A stretch of DNA of 13,237 nt from Planctomycetaceae bacterium. GTDB taxonomy: Bacteria; Planctomycetota; Planctomycetia; Planctomycetales; Planctomycetaceae. The notes beneath the pieces are model-generated. The model was not told the origin of the DNA, did not search any database, and saw only the letters and a program-made list of their open reading frames with translations. Every line of letters begins with the position of its first letter. Position 1 is the stretch's first letter. Made by a program: the position numbers and the translations under genes. Shown here piece by piece: positions 6,439 to 13,237 of this stretch. The stretch covers positions 6,204-19,440 of the forward strand of contig JAESQE010000192.1 of assembly GCA_016765335.1 (NCBI GenBank), given 5' to 3'.

Positions 6439-9429
6439 ATGATTGAAATCCCCAAACAATACGAACCGGCACAAGCTCAACAAAAATGGTATTCATTCTG
6501 GGAAGAGAATGGCTACTTCAATGCCAATGCCAATCCCGATAAAAAACCACATGTCATTATGATTCCGCTCCCGAATGTCACCGGAGCGCTTCATATGGGG
6601 CATGCACTGAACGGTACGATTCAAGATCTTTTGACTCGCTGGCGCAGAATGCAAGGCTACGAAGCTTTGTGGATGCCGGGCACCGATCATGCTGGCATTG
6701 CGACACAGGCCGTTGTTGAACGCCGGATGCTAGAGCAAGAAGGATTGACTCGCCACGATATTGGCCGCGAAGCTTTGGTCAATCGTATCTGGACCTGGAA
6801 AAATTCTTACGAAAAACGCATCCTCAATCAATTAAAACAGTTGGGAGCCAGCTGCGATTGGCGACGTACCCGCTTCACTCTGGATGAGGTTTGCTCCAAA
6901 GCGGTTCGCAAAACATTTTTGAAGTTATTCAAAGATGGATATATTTTCCGCGGCAAAAGATTAGTCAACTGGGATCCGTTCCTGCAAACAGCAGTCGCAG
7001 ATGACGAAGTATTCACCAAAGATGTCGAAGGACATTTCTGGACCTTTAACTACCCGGTTGTTGATGTAGATGGAAATCCAACCGGGGAAACTCTTTCCTT
7101 TTCGACAACACGTCCTGAAACAATGCTCGGTGATTCCGCGATGTGCGTGCATCCCAGCGATGAACGTTACGAGCATTTGGTAGGAAAACGTGTCAAAATT
7201 CCGGTTAATGGACGTGAGATCCCGATCATTGCAGACGCATTGCTGGCAGATAAAGAACTCGGAACGGGTTGCGTAAAAGTCACGCCTGCTCATGACCCGA
7301 ACGATTATGCCTGCGGCCTGCGGAATCAATTGGAGATGATCAACATCCTCAACCCCGATGGCACAATGAACGCAGACTGTGGACAGTTTGCAGGGCAAGA
7401 TCGCTTTGATGCTCGCACAGCAATTGTTGCTGAGATGAAAAATCTTGGTCACTTCGAAAAAGTGGAAGATCGACCGATTCCACTCAAACATAGTGATCGC
7501 TCGAAAACACCGATCGAGCCTTATCTTTCGGACCAGTGGTTCGTCAAAATGGATACGCTCGCACAAACTGCAATTGATGCAGTCGAGAACAAAGACGTTC
7601 GCTTCTTCCCTTCCCGGTACTCGAAAACGTATCTCGATTGGCTGGGAGAAAAACGGGACTGGTGCATTTCACGTCAACTTTGGTGGGGACATCGCATTCC
7701 GATTTGGTATTGCCAGACTTGTACCGAACAGGAATTGGAGCAGGCATTCGGTTCACGCGACGATGTTTCGTATTCGCGTGATGAAGAAAACAGTGGTTGG
7801 TTAATTTGCGCCGAACACGACATCGAATCTGATTCCTTGGGGGCAGATCACGAATTGATTCAGGACGAAGACGTACTGGATACTTGGTTCAGTTCGGCCT
7901 TGTGGCCCCATGCGACATTGGGCTGGCCCGATTCAGACAACAATCCTCCATTGAATGGGCAGTCAGATCCGGACAGCTCGGGAAGCAATGAGGTTCTTGA
8001 TTACTTCTATCCGGGAAATGTGCTTGTCACCAGCCGGGATATTATTACGCTTTGGGTTGCCAGAATGGTCTTGATGGGGCAGTACAACATGCAGGGCGTC
8101 CCGTTCTCGCATGTCTGTATTCATCCGAAGATTTTGGATGGTTTCGGGCGTACGATGTCGAAATCGAAAGGCAACGGCGTCGATCCGATGGACTTGATCG
8201 ACAAATACGGGACCGATGCGGTTCGCTTTACGATTGCTTCTTTGGCTGGCGAAACCCAGGATGTCAAACTTCCTGTGGGATATGAAGATCCCGAAACAGG
8301 CGAAATTGTTCCTCAATTAATTGAGCACACCGAAGCGATACCGGTTGATGGTGTCAAACCACGCATTAAGTTCCCGAAAAGCAAACACGAACTCCAGTAT
8401 TCCACGCCAAACTATGAGCCGGATGAAGGAGAACCTGTTGCTCGCATCGTTTCCGAGCGATTTGAATACGGTCGTAACTTCTGCAACAAGTTTTGGAATG
8501 CAGCTCGGTTTGCGATGATGAATCTGGAGGGGTACACACCTCGCGAGATCAATTATGAAAACCTGACATTAGAAGATCGCTGGATTCTCAGTCGGCTTTC
8601 ACGCATGAATGAAGAATTAACGACGTACCTGGAACGGTATCAGTTTGATGCAGCGACAAGAACCTTACGCGATTTCACCTGGAATGAATTCTGTGACTGG
8701 TATCTGGAAATGATCAAGCCACGCCTTCGAGACGAAGCGACTCGCGGCGATGCTCAGGCGGTGCTTGTTGGAGTATTAGATACGCTGCTTCGGTTACTGG
8801 CTCCGTTCACTCCGTTTATTGCAGAAGAACTTTGGCAGCGACTCAAAGAGTTAGCTCCCGAACGAGGCTTACTCAGCCCAGCACCAGCCGAAGAGGCTGT
8901 CATTATTGCAGCCTGGCCTTCACTGCCTTCAAAGTGGCAAGATGAAGGAATTGAAGCACGATTTGAACGCTTACGTGAAACCGTGATTGCTGTTCGTAAC
9001 GTACGAGCCGTTTATGGCATTGCTCCAACAACAGAGTTAAAACTCCTCATGAGAGCAAAGCCGGAAACCGCCAGCGAAATCGAATCGACTTCCAGTCAGT
9101 TTGAAAACTTATCCAAAGCCGTCCTCGAAGCAGCAGGTGCAGAAGTGGTTCGCCCGGTCGGATCTGCCAATTTCACGATTGGTGATGTCGATGGTTTTAT
9201 CCCCTTAGAAGGCATTATCGATATTGCAGCTGAGTTAGAACGCCAGGAAAAAGAAGCGAATAAACTCAAAGGATTCATTACTGGTAGCGAGAAGAAACTC
9301 AGTAACGAGAGATTTGTTAACAACGCCCCCGAAGATGTCATCCACAATGTGCGGGAATTACTTGCAAACCACAAACATAAACTGGCAAGCATCGAAGAAG
9401 TTGTTGCTCAACTTACTGAAATGCTCTAA
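6439..9429 (+). CDS. valS: Valyl-tRNA synthetase
   Basis: Attaches valine to tRNA-Val in the cytoplasm (class Ia, Rossmann catalytic core). 996 residues, a little longer than the common 880-950. Seen in order: PNVTGALHMGHA (45-56) with the HIGH-type signature HMGH; the editing domain with TTRPETMLGD; WWGHRIPIWYC; a DTWFSSALWP segment; SRDIITLWVARM; the KMSKS loop in the form TMSKS (572-576); an insertion at about 615-671 absent from most ValS; the anticodon-binding stem-contact domain (FCNKFWNAARF, then WILSRLSRM and FCDWYLEMIKPRL); and the C-terminal coiled-coil tRNA-binding arm with LSNERFVNNAPEDVI. No clear Shine-Dalgarno precedes the ATG; a CATAAT at 6413-6418 could be a -10 box but lacks a good -35. 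It follows cimA by 107 bp, with an inverted repeat between, and may partly share the attenuated transcript. Confidence 0.97.
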   Translation: MIEIPKQYEPAQAQQKWYSFWEENGYFNANANPDKKPHVIMIPLPNVTGALHMGHALNGTIQDLLTRWRRMQGYEALWMPGTDHAGIATQAVVERRMLEQEGLTRHDIGREALVNRIWTWKNSYEKRILNQLKQLGASCDWRRTRFTLDEVCSKAVRKTFLKLFKDGYIFRGKRLVNWDPFLQTAVADDEVFTKDVEGHFWTFNYPVVDVDGNPTGETLSFSTTRPETMLGDSAMCVHPSDERYEHLVGKRVKIPVNGREIPIIADALLADKELGTGCVKVTPAHDPNDYACGLRNQLEMINILNPDGTMNADCGQFAGQDRFDARTAIVAEMKNLGHFEKVEDRPIPLKHSDRSKTPIEPYLSDQWFVKMDTLAQTAIDAVENKDVRFFPSRYSKTYLDWLGEKRDWCISRQLWWGHRIPIWYCQTCTEQELEQAFGSRDDVSYSRDEENSGWLICAEHDIESDSLGADHELIQDEDVLDTWFSSALWPHATLGWPDSDNNPPLNGQSDPDSSGSNEVLDYFYPGNVLVTSRDIITLWVARMVLMGQYNMQGVPFSHVCIHPKILDGFGRTMSKSKGNGVDPMDLIDKYGTDAVRFTIASLAGETQDVKLPVGYEDPETGEIVPQLIEHTEAIPVDGVKPRIKFPKSKHELQYSTPNYEPDEGEPVARIVSERFEYGRNFCNKFWNAARFAMMNLEGYTPREINYENLTLEDRWILSRLSRMNEELTTYLERYQFDAATRTLRDFTWNEFCDWYLEMIKPRLRDEATRGDAQAVLVGVLDTLLRLLAPFTPFIAEELWQRLKELAPERGLLSPAPAEEAVIIAAWPSLPSKWQDEGIEARFERLRETVIAVRNVRAVYGIAPTTELKLLMRAKPETASEIESTSSQFENLSKAVLEAAGAEVVRPVGSANFTIGDVDGFIPLEGIIDIAAELERQEKEANKLKGFITGSEKKLSNERFVNNAPEDVIHNVRELLANHKHKLASIEEVVAQLTEML

Positions 9430-9462
9430 CAATTAATATCTACATAAGACAGAGTAAGTAAC

Positions 9463-9672
9463 ATGGCGACCAAAGATAGCAACGGCAATGAACTCAACGA
9501 CGGTGACTCGGTTCAAGTGATTAAAGACCTGAAAGTGAAAGGATCTTCCCAAACTCTGAAAAGAGGGACCACGTACAAGAAGATCCGCCTCACATCTAAT
9601 GAAGCAGAGGTGGAATGCAAATCCGGTAAAAGTACGTTAGTTCTCAAAACCTGTTATTTGAAAAAAGCATAA
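9463..9672 (+). CDS. Stand-alone PhnA/YjdM C-terminal domain protein
   Basis: 69 residues matching the C-terminal domain of PhnA (E. coli YjdM): DSNGNELNDGDSVQVIKDLKVKGSSQTLKRGT (residues 5-36) is the diagnostic stretch, predicted as a small SH3-like beta barrel. The N-terminal zinc ribbon of full-length YjdM (about 111 residues) is absent and no frame for it exists in the 33-bp gap after valS, so this is a naturally short form rather than a broken gene. Despite the old name, the family has no established role in phosphonate use; its function is unknown. The short spacing suggests cotranscription with valS. No strong ribosome-binding site is seen (AGAGTAAGTAAC before the ATG). Confidence 0.82.
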   Translation: MATKDSNGNELNDGDSVQVIKDLKVKGSSQTLKRGTTYKKIRLTSNEAEVECKSGKSTLVLKTCYLKKA

Positions 9673-9729
9673 ACGAGTCGATCCGACCCAGTATTGTGTA
9701 GATTAAAATGGATTGAGAAATGAGAAGAT

Positions 9730-9748
9730 TTCCAGCTATTCTCTGGAA
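9730..9748. repeat. Small inverted repeat upstream of the STAS gene
   Basis: TTCCAG (9730-9735) and CTGGAA (9743-9748) are perfect 6-bp arms around a 7-nt spacer, about 80 bases upstream of the STAS start. TATCAT at 9768-9773 could be a -10 element, but no convincing -35 lies 16-18 bases upstream. The repeat could be an operator next to a promoter in the 154-bp gap 9673-9826, or chance. Nothing else was recognised in that gap. Confidence 0.22.
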
Positions 9749-9826
9749 TTCCTTCGTCTTTATACGCTATCATGCTACACAGACAGAACATTTCATCATG
9801 TTGCAGATCATCTTCAGGAGAACGGT

Positions 9827-10159
9827 ATGTCATTTCAACAGGGGGCATTGACAGTTTATAAAGCGGGTGTATTGACCGTCGTCGGGTTTGGCGGTCAGGA
9901 TGCACTTGCCAATGTTAATCTCGCTGAATGTCGAGATGACCTGGTCAACCTAATCAAAGAGCATAGCTGTAAAACACTTGCATTTGATTTGACGGGCGTG
10001 AAGTTGATCCCTAGTGGTACACTAGGACTGATTGCTGCGATGCGAAAACGAGATGTCGATGTGCATATCTACAACCCCTCAGAAGATGTGCGTGATGTGC
10101 TTGAAATTACCAAGCTGGACACCATTATCAGTGTGCATGAAGTCGAAATTCCTAAATAA
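9827..10159 (+). CDS. Single-domain STAS protein (anti-sigma-factor-antagonist-like)
   Basis: 110 residues forming one STAS domain: beta strands near 7-21, an amphipathic helix at about 33-46, the core strand KTLAFDLTGVKLIPSG (49-64) leading into the helix TLGLIAAMRKR, and a last strand/helix pair VHIYNPSEDVRDVLEITKLD. STAS proteins of this size typically bind an anti-sigma kinase or act in partner-switching or stressosome complexes, with a phosphorylatable Ser in the loop before the LG helix. Aligned on LG, the SpoIIAA phospho-Ser position reads Gly64, flanked by Ser63 and Thr65, so regulation may differ. Start choice: AGGAG (9816-9820) lies 6 bases before the ATG at 9827; the frame is open to an ATG at 9713, but the extra 38 residues do not look like STAS sequence and lack a ribosome-binding site. 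No kinase or phosphatase partner is encoded nearby. Confidence 0.82.
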   Translation: MSFQQGALTVYKAGVLTVVGFGGQDALANVNLAECRDDLVNLIKEHSCKTLAFDLTGVKLIPSGTLGLIAAMRKRDVDVHIYNPSEDVRDVLEITKLDTIISVHEVEIPK

Positions 10160-10232
10160 CAATTGACCGGCGATCAACACAGACACCGAACCGTCTTCCC
10201 TTTCTTTCTCGCGACCAATCAAGGATGAATTT

Positions 10233-11357
10233 ATGTTGCAGGAGGAGTCACTCTGGAGTGAATCTACCAGCTGGAGCAAGACCGCTGAACTTGCCCAGCA
10301 GCTGGTTGCTGAAAAGGAATTCTCTGCAATTTCTTGCCAAGCGTACTCAGCTGGCACATCTCCAGTGATCCATGCTGGATTGCAATCTTCTGAGCAATGC
10401 AATGCAATTGACGATTCCTCGCTGTATCTTGTCGCATCGCTGACCAAGCCGGTCATTGCCTCCGCAGTTCTTTGTGCAGTGCAACAAGGCTTGTTTGGCC
10501 TGAATGAGAGAATCTGTAGATACCTGCCCGAGTGGAACCGGGGTGAAAAACGAAAAATCACAATCCGGCATTTGCTATGCCATACCTCCGGCTTGCCCGA
10601 TCAACTTCCGTATAACCTGGAATTGCGAAACACCGGCGGAACGCTGGAACAGTTTTATCAAGGCACATTGATGATGGACTTAGTTTTCCCCCCCGGAACT
10701 CAAGCAGCCTACCAAAGCATGGGGTTTGTGGTCTTGCAAAAGCTGATGGAACAAATTACCGAGATGCCCTTGCGAAAATTTGTTCGTCAGGAAACTTTCG
10801 AACCGCTGCGCATGAAAAACAGTTATCTCGGATTTGCAGTTGACGATCCAGCGACAGAAATTCTGGATCGAGTTGCAGATGTTAATCTCCCCGAATATTT
10901 GCAAGGTAATTCCGGAGACTGGAACAGTTCCTATTGGCAGCGACTGGGATCGCCGTGGGGCGGAATGCTTTCAACTCCAGGAGACCTGATCAAATTCTGT
11001 AAAGGCATGTTGATAAAGAACTCCGTGATCACACCAGCAATAGTCCAGGAAGCAACCACGAATCAGTTACCTTTTTTTGAATCGATGAATGCTCGCGATT
11101 TGATTCATCGTCCCTGGGGACTTGGCTGGCGTTTGAACTGGAAATCACATCGAGAAACGTTTGGCGACTTATTAAGCGAAAATGTGATCGGGCATTGGGG
11201 AGCAACAGGCTGTATGATGTGGATTGACTTGGAGCAAGACCGCGCCTGTGTAATTTGTTCCACTACGCCGACCCCGGAATCGACTGCCAGTTTAATCCGA
11301 CTCTCCAATTCTATTCACGCAGCAACAGAAGAGGTGGAGCGAATCCGATCTGACTAA
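10233..11357 (+). CDS. Class C beta-lactamase-family serine hydrolase
   Basis: 374 residues of the Beta-lactamase/PBP-like fold (PF00144-type). Seen: SxxK nucleophile motif SLTK (69-72); IRHLLCHTSGLP (111-122), typical of this family; PPGTQAAYQSMG (153-164), in which Y160-Q-S replaces the usual YSN/YxN general-base motif; PWGGMLSTPGDLIKF (241-255); and the third motif HWG (321-323, standing in for KTG/HTG). Most chromosomal members are esterases, D-amino-acid peptidases or of unknown function, not antibiotic-resistance enzymes. No N-terminal signal peptide is visible, so the protein looks cytoplasmic, unlike classical AmpC. Start: AAGGA at 10221-10225, 7 bases before the ATG. It follows the STAS gene by 73 bp with no terminator between them, so the two may be cotranscribed. 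The true substrate is unknown. Confidence 0.87.
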   Translation: MLQEESLWSESTSWSKTAELAQQLVAEKEFSAISCQAYSAGTSPVIHAGLQSSEQCNAIDDSSLYLVASLTKPVIASAVLCAVQQGLFGLNERICRYLPEWNRGEKRKITIRHLLCHTSGLPDQLPYNLELRNTGGTLEQFYQGTLMMDLVFPPGTQAAYQSMGFVVLQKLMEQITEMPLRKFVRQETFEPLRMKNSYLGFAVDDPATEILDRVADVNLPEYLQGNSGDWNSSYWQRLGSPWGGMLSTPGDLIKFCKGMLIKNSVITPAIVQEATTNQLPFFESMNARDLIHRPWGLGWRLNWKSHRETFGDLLSENVIGHWGATGCMMWIDLEQDRACVICSTTPTPESTASLIRLSNSIHAATEEVERIRSD

Positions 11358-11363
11358 CAGATC
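11347..11363 (+). other. Hairpin over the stop codon of the serine hydrolase gene
   Basis: GATCTG (11347-11352) and CAGATC (11358-11363) form a perfect 6-bp stem around ACTAA, which holds the TAA stop. GGGGTTTTGTT follows shortly after, so weak termination is possible but unproven. The hairpin directly abuts the upstream candidate ATG (11364) of the next gene, which argues mildly against that start. Confidence 0.3.
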
Positions 11364-11447
11364 ATGGGGTTTTGTTCGCAACAAGATAGTTTATTTGTTC
11401 TGAAATTCTTTAGGCAATCACAGGCCATCAACAGTTCGGTAGTAATA

Positions 11448-12887
11448 ATGAATTTGAGTTCTCTCATCACATTGGCTTCCAGTGAAACAGTTTCGCATGT
11501 TACCACGCATGTGGTACCGAGTTGGATCACAGCTCTTTTTACGTTCATTCTCATAGGCATGGTTACTGCCTTAGCACTGGAAGAGAAGATTCATGCAAAA
11601 AAATCGATCATCGTAGGAACCTTCAGCGGTCTGTGTTTGATACTGGCCTGCATGATCTCTGCCTGGACAGAAATCCCTCTTCTACCGTTTGGAGAAGTTG
11701 TACTTCCCAACGGGCATACTATTTCGATGCCCGTTTACATTCCTGGGATTGACTGGTCAGTCATTACTGACATTCTGGGGGCGAGCTTGTTTGTGGAAGT
11801 CACCAGTCGCTCAGGAATTTTCAGCTGGCTGGCGATTCGGCTCACCAAACGGTCGGGCGGCGATCCCTGGATGCTTCTGATTTATTATGGGTTACTGACC
11901 GTACTGTTTTCTGCGGTTCTTAATAATGTGACCGCGATGATTATAATTGGATCGTTAACCTCGGTCTCGTTAGAAGAACTGAAACGTCAGGATTTGCTAC
12001 TTGGCTTTTTACTTGTTGAAGGTTTACTGACAAATGTCGGCGGCTTGCTCACTCTGATCAGTAGTGTGCCGAATATTATTGTTGGCAAAACAGCTGGAAT
12101 CAGTTTTGCGAGGTTCTTTCTAGTTGCTGCCCCTTATGTCGCTGTCTCGACAGCTGCCACATTATTCATGGGCCGCTGGCGATTTTCGATCACAGGCCTG
12201 AAAACCGATGCCGAAAAAGAATCTGCCAAACTGCTCGTCTCGGGATTCGATGAAAATGAAAGTGTCCCCGATAAAAAGTTCTTCTGGATTGCAGTCGCAG
12301 TGCTAGGCACATTCATCGCCACGCTAGCAGGGCAGTCTGCATTACCTTGGAATTTAGATAAACTGGGCATGGGATTCATCGCTTTGTTTTTTGCAGGTGT
12401 GATGCTTTTAGCTTACAAAAACGAAGTAGGAAAATATTACTCACTAATTGACTGGGATTTGCTAGCCTTTTTCGCGGGGCTGTTTGTTGTCATTTATGTG
12501 ATGGAGCAAGCGATGGTCCTCGATTTGATTGGAGAAGGAATCGCCATCATGATCGGGTTGCCAGATGCAGCTGCCTCTGCTTCCCTACTGACCAGTGCCG
12601 CGATTGCATGTTCGGTCACTGATAACATTCCCTTGGCTGCTATGCTTGCCAAGATTCTTTCCGGGATGGACCTTGCCGCCGATTCACCTCTCTGGTGGTG
12701 CGTCATTTTCGGTGCGAATCTGGGGGGCAACATCACGCCAATCGGCTCAGCTTCCACCGTGGTTGCGATGACCATCATCCACAAGCAAAAGATCCCGCTT
12801 TCCTTCGTAAAGTTCGTTACCATTGCCCTGCCGTTTGCAGTGATGCAAATTATCCTGGCAATTATTTACGTTGTTCTGTTTTTATGA
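11448..12887 (+). CDS. Ion transporter superfamily permease (NhaD/SLC13/ArsB-like)
   Basis: Polytopic inner-membrane protein of 479 residues (from this start) with about 11-12 hydrophobic helices, resembling NhaD-type Na+/H+ antiporters and the CitMHS/SLC13/ArsB fold. The two-fold repeat of this superfamily is visible: first half SAVLNNVTAMI (155-165) and LISSVPNIIVGKTAG (203-217); second half ACSVTDNIPLAAM (387-399) and GANLGGNITPIGSASTVVA (422-440). These paired Asn/Pro hairpins form the substrate and cation sites. Residues near 250-275 form a hydrophilic loop between the halves. A likely job is Na+/H+ exchange, but dicarboxylate or oxyanion transport cannot be excluded from sequence alone. 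Start choice: the ATG at 11448 puts a short N-terminus before the first helix (about 26-44); an in-frame ATG at 11364 would add 28 residues but sits against a hairpin. Neither has a strong ribosome-binding site. Confidence 0.8.
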   Translation: MNLSSLITLASSETVSHVTTHVVPSWITALFTFILIGMVTALALEEKIHAKKSIIVGTFSGLCLILACMISAWTEIPLLPFGEVVLPNGHTISMPVYIPGIDWSVITDILGASLFVEVTSRSGIFSWLAIRLTKRSGGDPWMLLIYYGLLTVLFSAVLNNVTAMIIIGSLTSVSLEELKRQDLLLGFLLVEGLLTNVGGLLTLISSVPNIIVGKTAGISFARFFLVAAPYVAVSTAATLFMGRWRFSITGLKTDAEKESAKLLVSGFDENESVPDKKFFWIAVAVLGTFIATLAGQSALPWNLDKLGMGFIALFFAGVMLLAYKNEVGKYYSLIDWDLLAFFAGLFVVIYVMEQAMVLDLIGEGIAIMIGLPDAAASASLLTSAAIACSVTDNIPLAAMLAKILSGMDLAADSPLWWCVIFGANLGGNITPIGSASTVVAMTIIHKQKIPLSFVKFVTIALPFAVMQIILAIIYVVLFL

Positions 12888-12983
12888 TTTCCATCTTCTT
12901 AATTGACAACCCCTACCTGAAACGTTGAAAATGCGTCAAGCATTCAGGCAATTATCTATAACCTTTAATTGAATAGGCATCCC

Positions 12984-13237
12984 ATGAATCATTCCGAATC
13001 ACAACCAAATCGTCGCAAATTCCTAGCCACCTCTTTAGCAGCCGGTGCAGGAGTTGCATTGACATCTGGATCGATTAGTCAATCAGTCCAAGCAGAAGAA
13101 AAAGGGCATCATCACCATTATCAATCGTTAATTAAGCCGGGTGCGACCATCCTGTTTCAAGGCGATTCGATCACCGATGCTGGGCGTGATAAATGCGAAA
13201 AAGGTCAAGCGGCACCGAATATGCAACCGGGCATGGG
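12984..13237 (+). CDS. Tat-exported GDSL/SGNH-family hydrolase (3' partial)
   Basis: The first 84 residues of a gene cut by the window end. A twin-arginine signal is clear: NRRKFLATSLAAGAGVALTSG (9-29), with probable cleavage after SVQA (residues 34-37), then a His run HHHH (42-45). The mature part starts with KPGATILFQGDSITDAGR (51-68), which carries block I of the SGNH hydrolase family; the Ser in GDS (60-62) is the predicted nucleophile. Such proteins are secreted esterases, often acting on acetylated carbohydrates; planctomycetes encode many. The catalytic Asp/His pair and the G and N blocks lie beyond the window. No strong ribosome-binding site precedes the ATG. TTGACA at 12903-12908 in the 96-bp gap has no good -10 partner. 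Confidence 0.85.
   Translation, partial: MNHSESQPNRRKFLATSLAAGAGVALTSGSISQSVQAEEKGHHHHYQSLIKPGATILFQGDSITDAGRDKCEKGQAAPNMQPGM

Noticed and set aside
9713..9826. N-terminal extension of the STAS gene from an ATG at 9713
   Set aside because: The 38 extra residues do not resemble a STAS domain, and there is no ribosome-binding site at 9713, whereas AGGAG sits 6 bases before 9827.
11364..11447. Longer start for the ion transporter gene
   Set aside because: The added 28 residues are not typical of the family and the ATG abuts a hairpin with no ribosome-binding site. It is kept as an alternative rather than excluded.
12903..12962. Promoter for the SGNH hydrolase gene based on TTGACA at 12903
   Set aside because: No good -10 hexamer occurs 16-18 bases downstream; candidates near 12952-12962 have the wrong spacing.
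1..13237. tRNA or rRNA genes, insertion sequences, phage genes and attachment sites
   Set aside because: None recognised by eye on either strand; no transposase-like or integrase-like protein and no terminal repeats flanking genes.

Overview
The window is about 13.2 kb with moderate GC content. It reads as a planctomycete chromosome segment, probably from the Planctomycetaceae (Gimesia/Rubinisphaera-like). I infer this from the gene families and styles: an ABC permease fused to a GldG-type auxiliary domain followed by a DUF4340 protein, a planctomycete-style ValS with a CPxC-like insertion, and a Tat-exported GDSL/SGNH hydrolase. Shine-Dalgarno sites are patchy. No taxonomic search was possible. 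All genes are on the + strand.

Layout: (1) 1-2528 is the 3' part of an ABC-2 permease/GldG-like fusion, and 2641-4425 is a membrane-anchored DUF4340 protein with a Lys/Pro/Glu-rich tail; together they look like the end of a GldF/GldG-type transporter operon. (2) 4426-4750 is a 325-bp gap that contains a complete branched-chain amino-acid attenuator: a sigma70-like promoter, a 16-codon leader peptide with 6 Ile, 2 Val and 1 Leu, competing antiterminator pairings, and a strong intrinsic terminator, all just upstream of cimA. (3) 4751-6331 is citramalate synthase (cimA), which commits pyruvate to isoleucine synthesis without threonine. It is followed by a 22-bp-arm inverted repeat and then valyl-tRNA synthetase (valS, 6439-9429). 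(4) 9463-9672 is a free-standing PhnA/YjdM C-terminal domain; 9827-10159 is a single-domain STAS protein; 10233-11357 is a class C beta-lactamase-like serine hydrolase; 11448-12887 is an ion-transporter-superfamily (NhaD/SLC13/ArsB-like) membrane protein. (5) From 12984 the window runs into a GDSL/SGNH hydrolase with a twin-arginine signal, cut off by the window end.

The most notable item is the cimA leader. Segment 1 (4540-4551, inside the leader ORF) can pair with segment 2 (4595-4606). Segment 2, with flanking bases, can instead pair with segment 3 (4621-4640), and segment 3 with segment 4 (4641-4654) forms the terminator. This is the four-segment logic of ribosome-mediated attenuation known from enterobacterial ilv/leu/trp operons. 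Here it would make cimA, and possibly valS after it, respond to charged tRNA-Ile. The rest of the window is ordinary housekeeping and accessory gene content with a few sequence oddities noted below.
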